NCBI GenBank assembly: GCA_027076245.1
Contig: JALTKC010000191.1
Coordinates: 1-5,862 of the forward strand
Length of the DNA stretch: 5,862 nucleotides
From: Gammaproteobacteria bacterium
GTDB lineage: Bacteria > Pseudomonadota > Gammaproteobacteria > GRL18
Reading direction: 5' to 3'
The notes beneath the pieces are model-generated. The model was given only the letters and a program-made list of their open reading frames with translations, made no database searches and had not been told where the DNA came from. A program made the translations under genes and the position numbers. This document shows positions 5,293 through 5,862 of this stretch, in pieces. Within the stretch, counting starts at the first letter, position 1. Every line of letters starts with the position of its first letter.

Positions 5293-5862
5293 TTAATGGT
5301 TAACTTCAGAGCGGGATAATTCAGCTTCCAGCTCTTTTTTTACCTGCTGATATTCTGTTTTTATCCGCTGTATTAATTCCAGGGCTTTTTCCTGGTTGTT
5401 GCTGTCGGCATCGGCATTGCACTCAATTTTTTCACATAATTGAGCCAGCCGTACGGCTCCCAGGTTTTTGCTGCTGGACTTGAGCATATGGGCGGTATCT
5501 GCAAAGGCCTGTTTGTCCCTGTCCTGAGCATACTGGCTTAATAAATCGATGAGATCGGGTGTATTTTCCAGGTACAGACGGATTAATTTGTGCAGGACAT
5601 CGGGTTGATCCGGACGCTGCAGCTCTTTGATATGCTGCCATGCCTGTTTCTGTATGGTGTTGTTCTCAGCAGTAATTTCTTCTTCCTTAAAGCTAACAAC
5701 CGGTGGTAGATGCCTGCTGCTGTCAAGCCACTGAGACAGTTTTCCGGCCAGATCATTAAGAGTAAAGGGTTTACTGATGTAATCATTCATGCCGGCATGC
5801 AGACATTGTTTGCGGATGCCGTCACGGACATCAGCTGTCAGGGCAATAATGGGTAATTGTTG
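5293..5862 (-). CDS. Hybrid signalling protein, C-terminal receiver and HPt domains (partial)
   Basis: The frame is open to the right edge, so the 5' part of the gene is outside the window; the 189 visible residues are its C-terminus. Residues 1-33 are the end of a receiver domain: LPIIALTA with the conserved Thr9, then AGMNDYISKPF with the conserved Lys31. The phospho-accepting Asp is outside. After a linker rich in charged residues comes an HPt domain with the motif AHMLKSSSKNLGA; the phospho-accepting histidine is visible residue 125. Receiver followed by HPt at the C-terminus is typical of BarA/ArcB-type hybrid histidine kinases, so a membrane sensor with a kinase core upstream is likely, though a receiver-HPt protein alone is possible. 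The Met at 5788-5790 is internal (the M of AGMNDY), not the start. It ends with TAA at 5293-5295, 70 bp before glgP. Confidence 0.9.
   Translation of the reverse strand, partial: QQLPIIALTADVRDGIRKQCLHAGMNDYISKPFTLNDLAGKLSQWLDSSRHLPPVVSFKEEEITAENNTIQKQAWQHIKELQRPDQPDVLHKLIRLYLENTPDLIDLLSQYAQDRDKQAFADTAHMLKSSSKNLGAVRLAQLCEKIECNADADSNNQEKALELIQRIKTEYQQVKKELEAELSRSEVNH

Noticed and set aside
5293..5790. Complete 165-residue gene starting at Met 5790
   Set aside because: The frame stays open to the window edge and the upstream residues complete a receiver-domain motif (ALTA through SKPF), so this Met is internal.

Overview
The window looks like a chromosomal segment of a gammaproteobacterium with moderately low GC. 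The pyrophosphatase and glycogen phosphorylase both resemble the E. coli enzymes closely, the intergenic DNA is very AT-rich, and there is a perfect FNR-type site. I cannot place it below class level. There is no tRNA, rRNA, CRISPR array, transposase or phage gene.

Layout, left to right: (1) a small unrecognised lipoprotein gene on the minus strand (35-541, GTG start). (2) A divergent intergenic region with a textbook FNR-dependent promoter reading into ppa, the family I inorganic pyrophosphatase (813-1361, plus). (3) A heptamer inverted-repeat element (1361-1498) directly abutting the ppa stop, then two hairpins, and a small acidic hypothetical gene facing it (1610-1801, minus). (4) An AT-rich divergent intergenic region with two inverted repeats and an extended -10 promoter. 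(5) A stand-alone S24/LexA-type domain protein (2089-2433, plus) whose catalytic lysine position appears to be arginine. (6) A second heptamer element (2439-2661), with 15 perfect 7-bp units, filling the gap to the convergent glgP stop. (7) glgP, an alpha-glucan phosphorylase (2667-5222, minus). (8) A promoter and 9-bp inverted repeat at the glgP start. (9) The 3' end of a hybrid signalling protein (receiver plus HPt domain) running off the right edge, same strand as glgP.

Metabolically, ppa pulls forward pyrophosphate-releasing reactions, including ADP-glucose synthesis for glycogen, while glgP releases glucose-1-phosphate from glycogen. The FNR site suggests ppa responds to oxygen limitation. 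The phosphorelay protein upstream of glgP may or may not regulate it.

The most unusual content is the pair of heptamer elements. Both have a short degenerate left arm of GYGYTRA-type units, then the same GAAAGAGC octamer in the same phase, a spacer, and a long homogeneous array of the complementary unit. Both sit in convergent gene gaps and touch stop codons. They look like two members of one repeat family whose units differ almost only by transitions. Their role is unknown: bidirectional 3'-end structure, length-variable locus or non-autonomous element are all possible.
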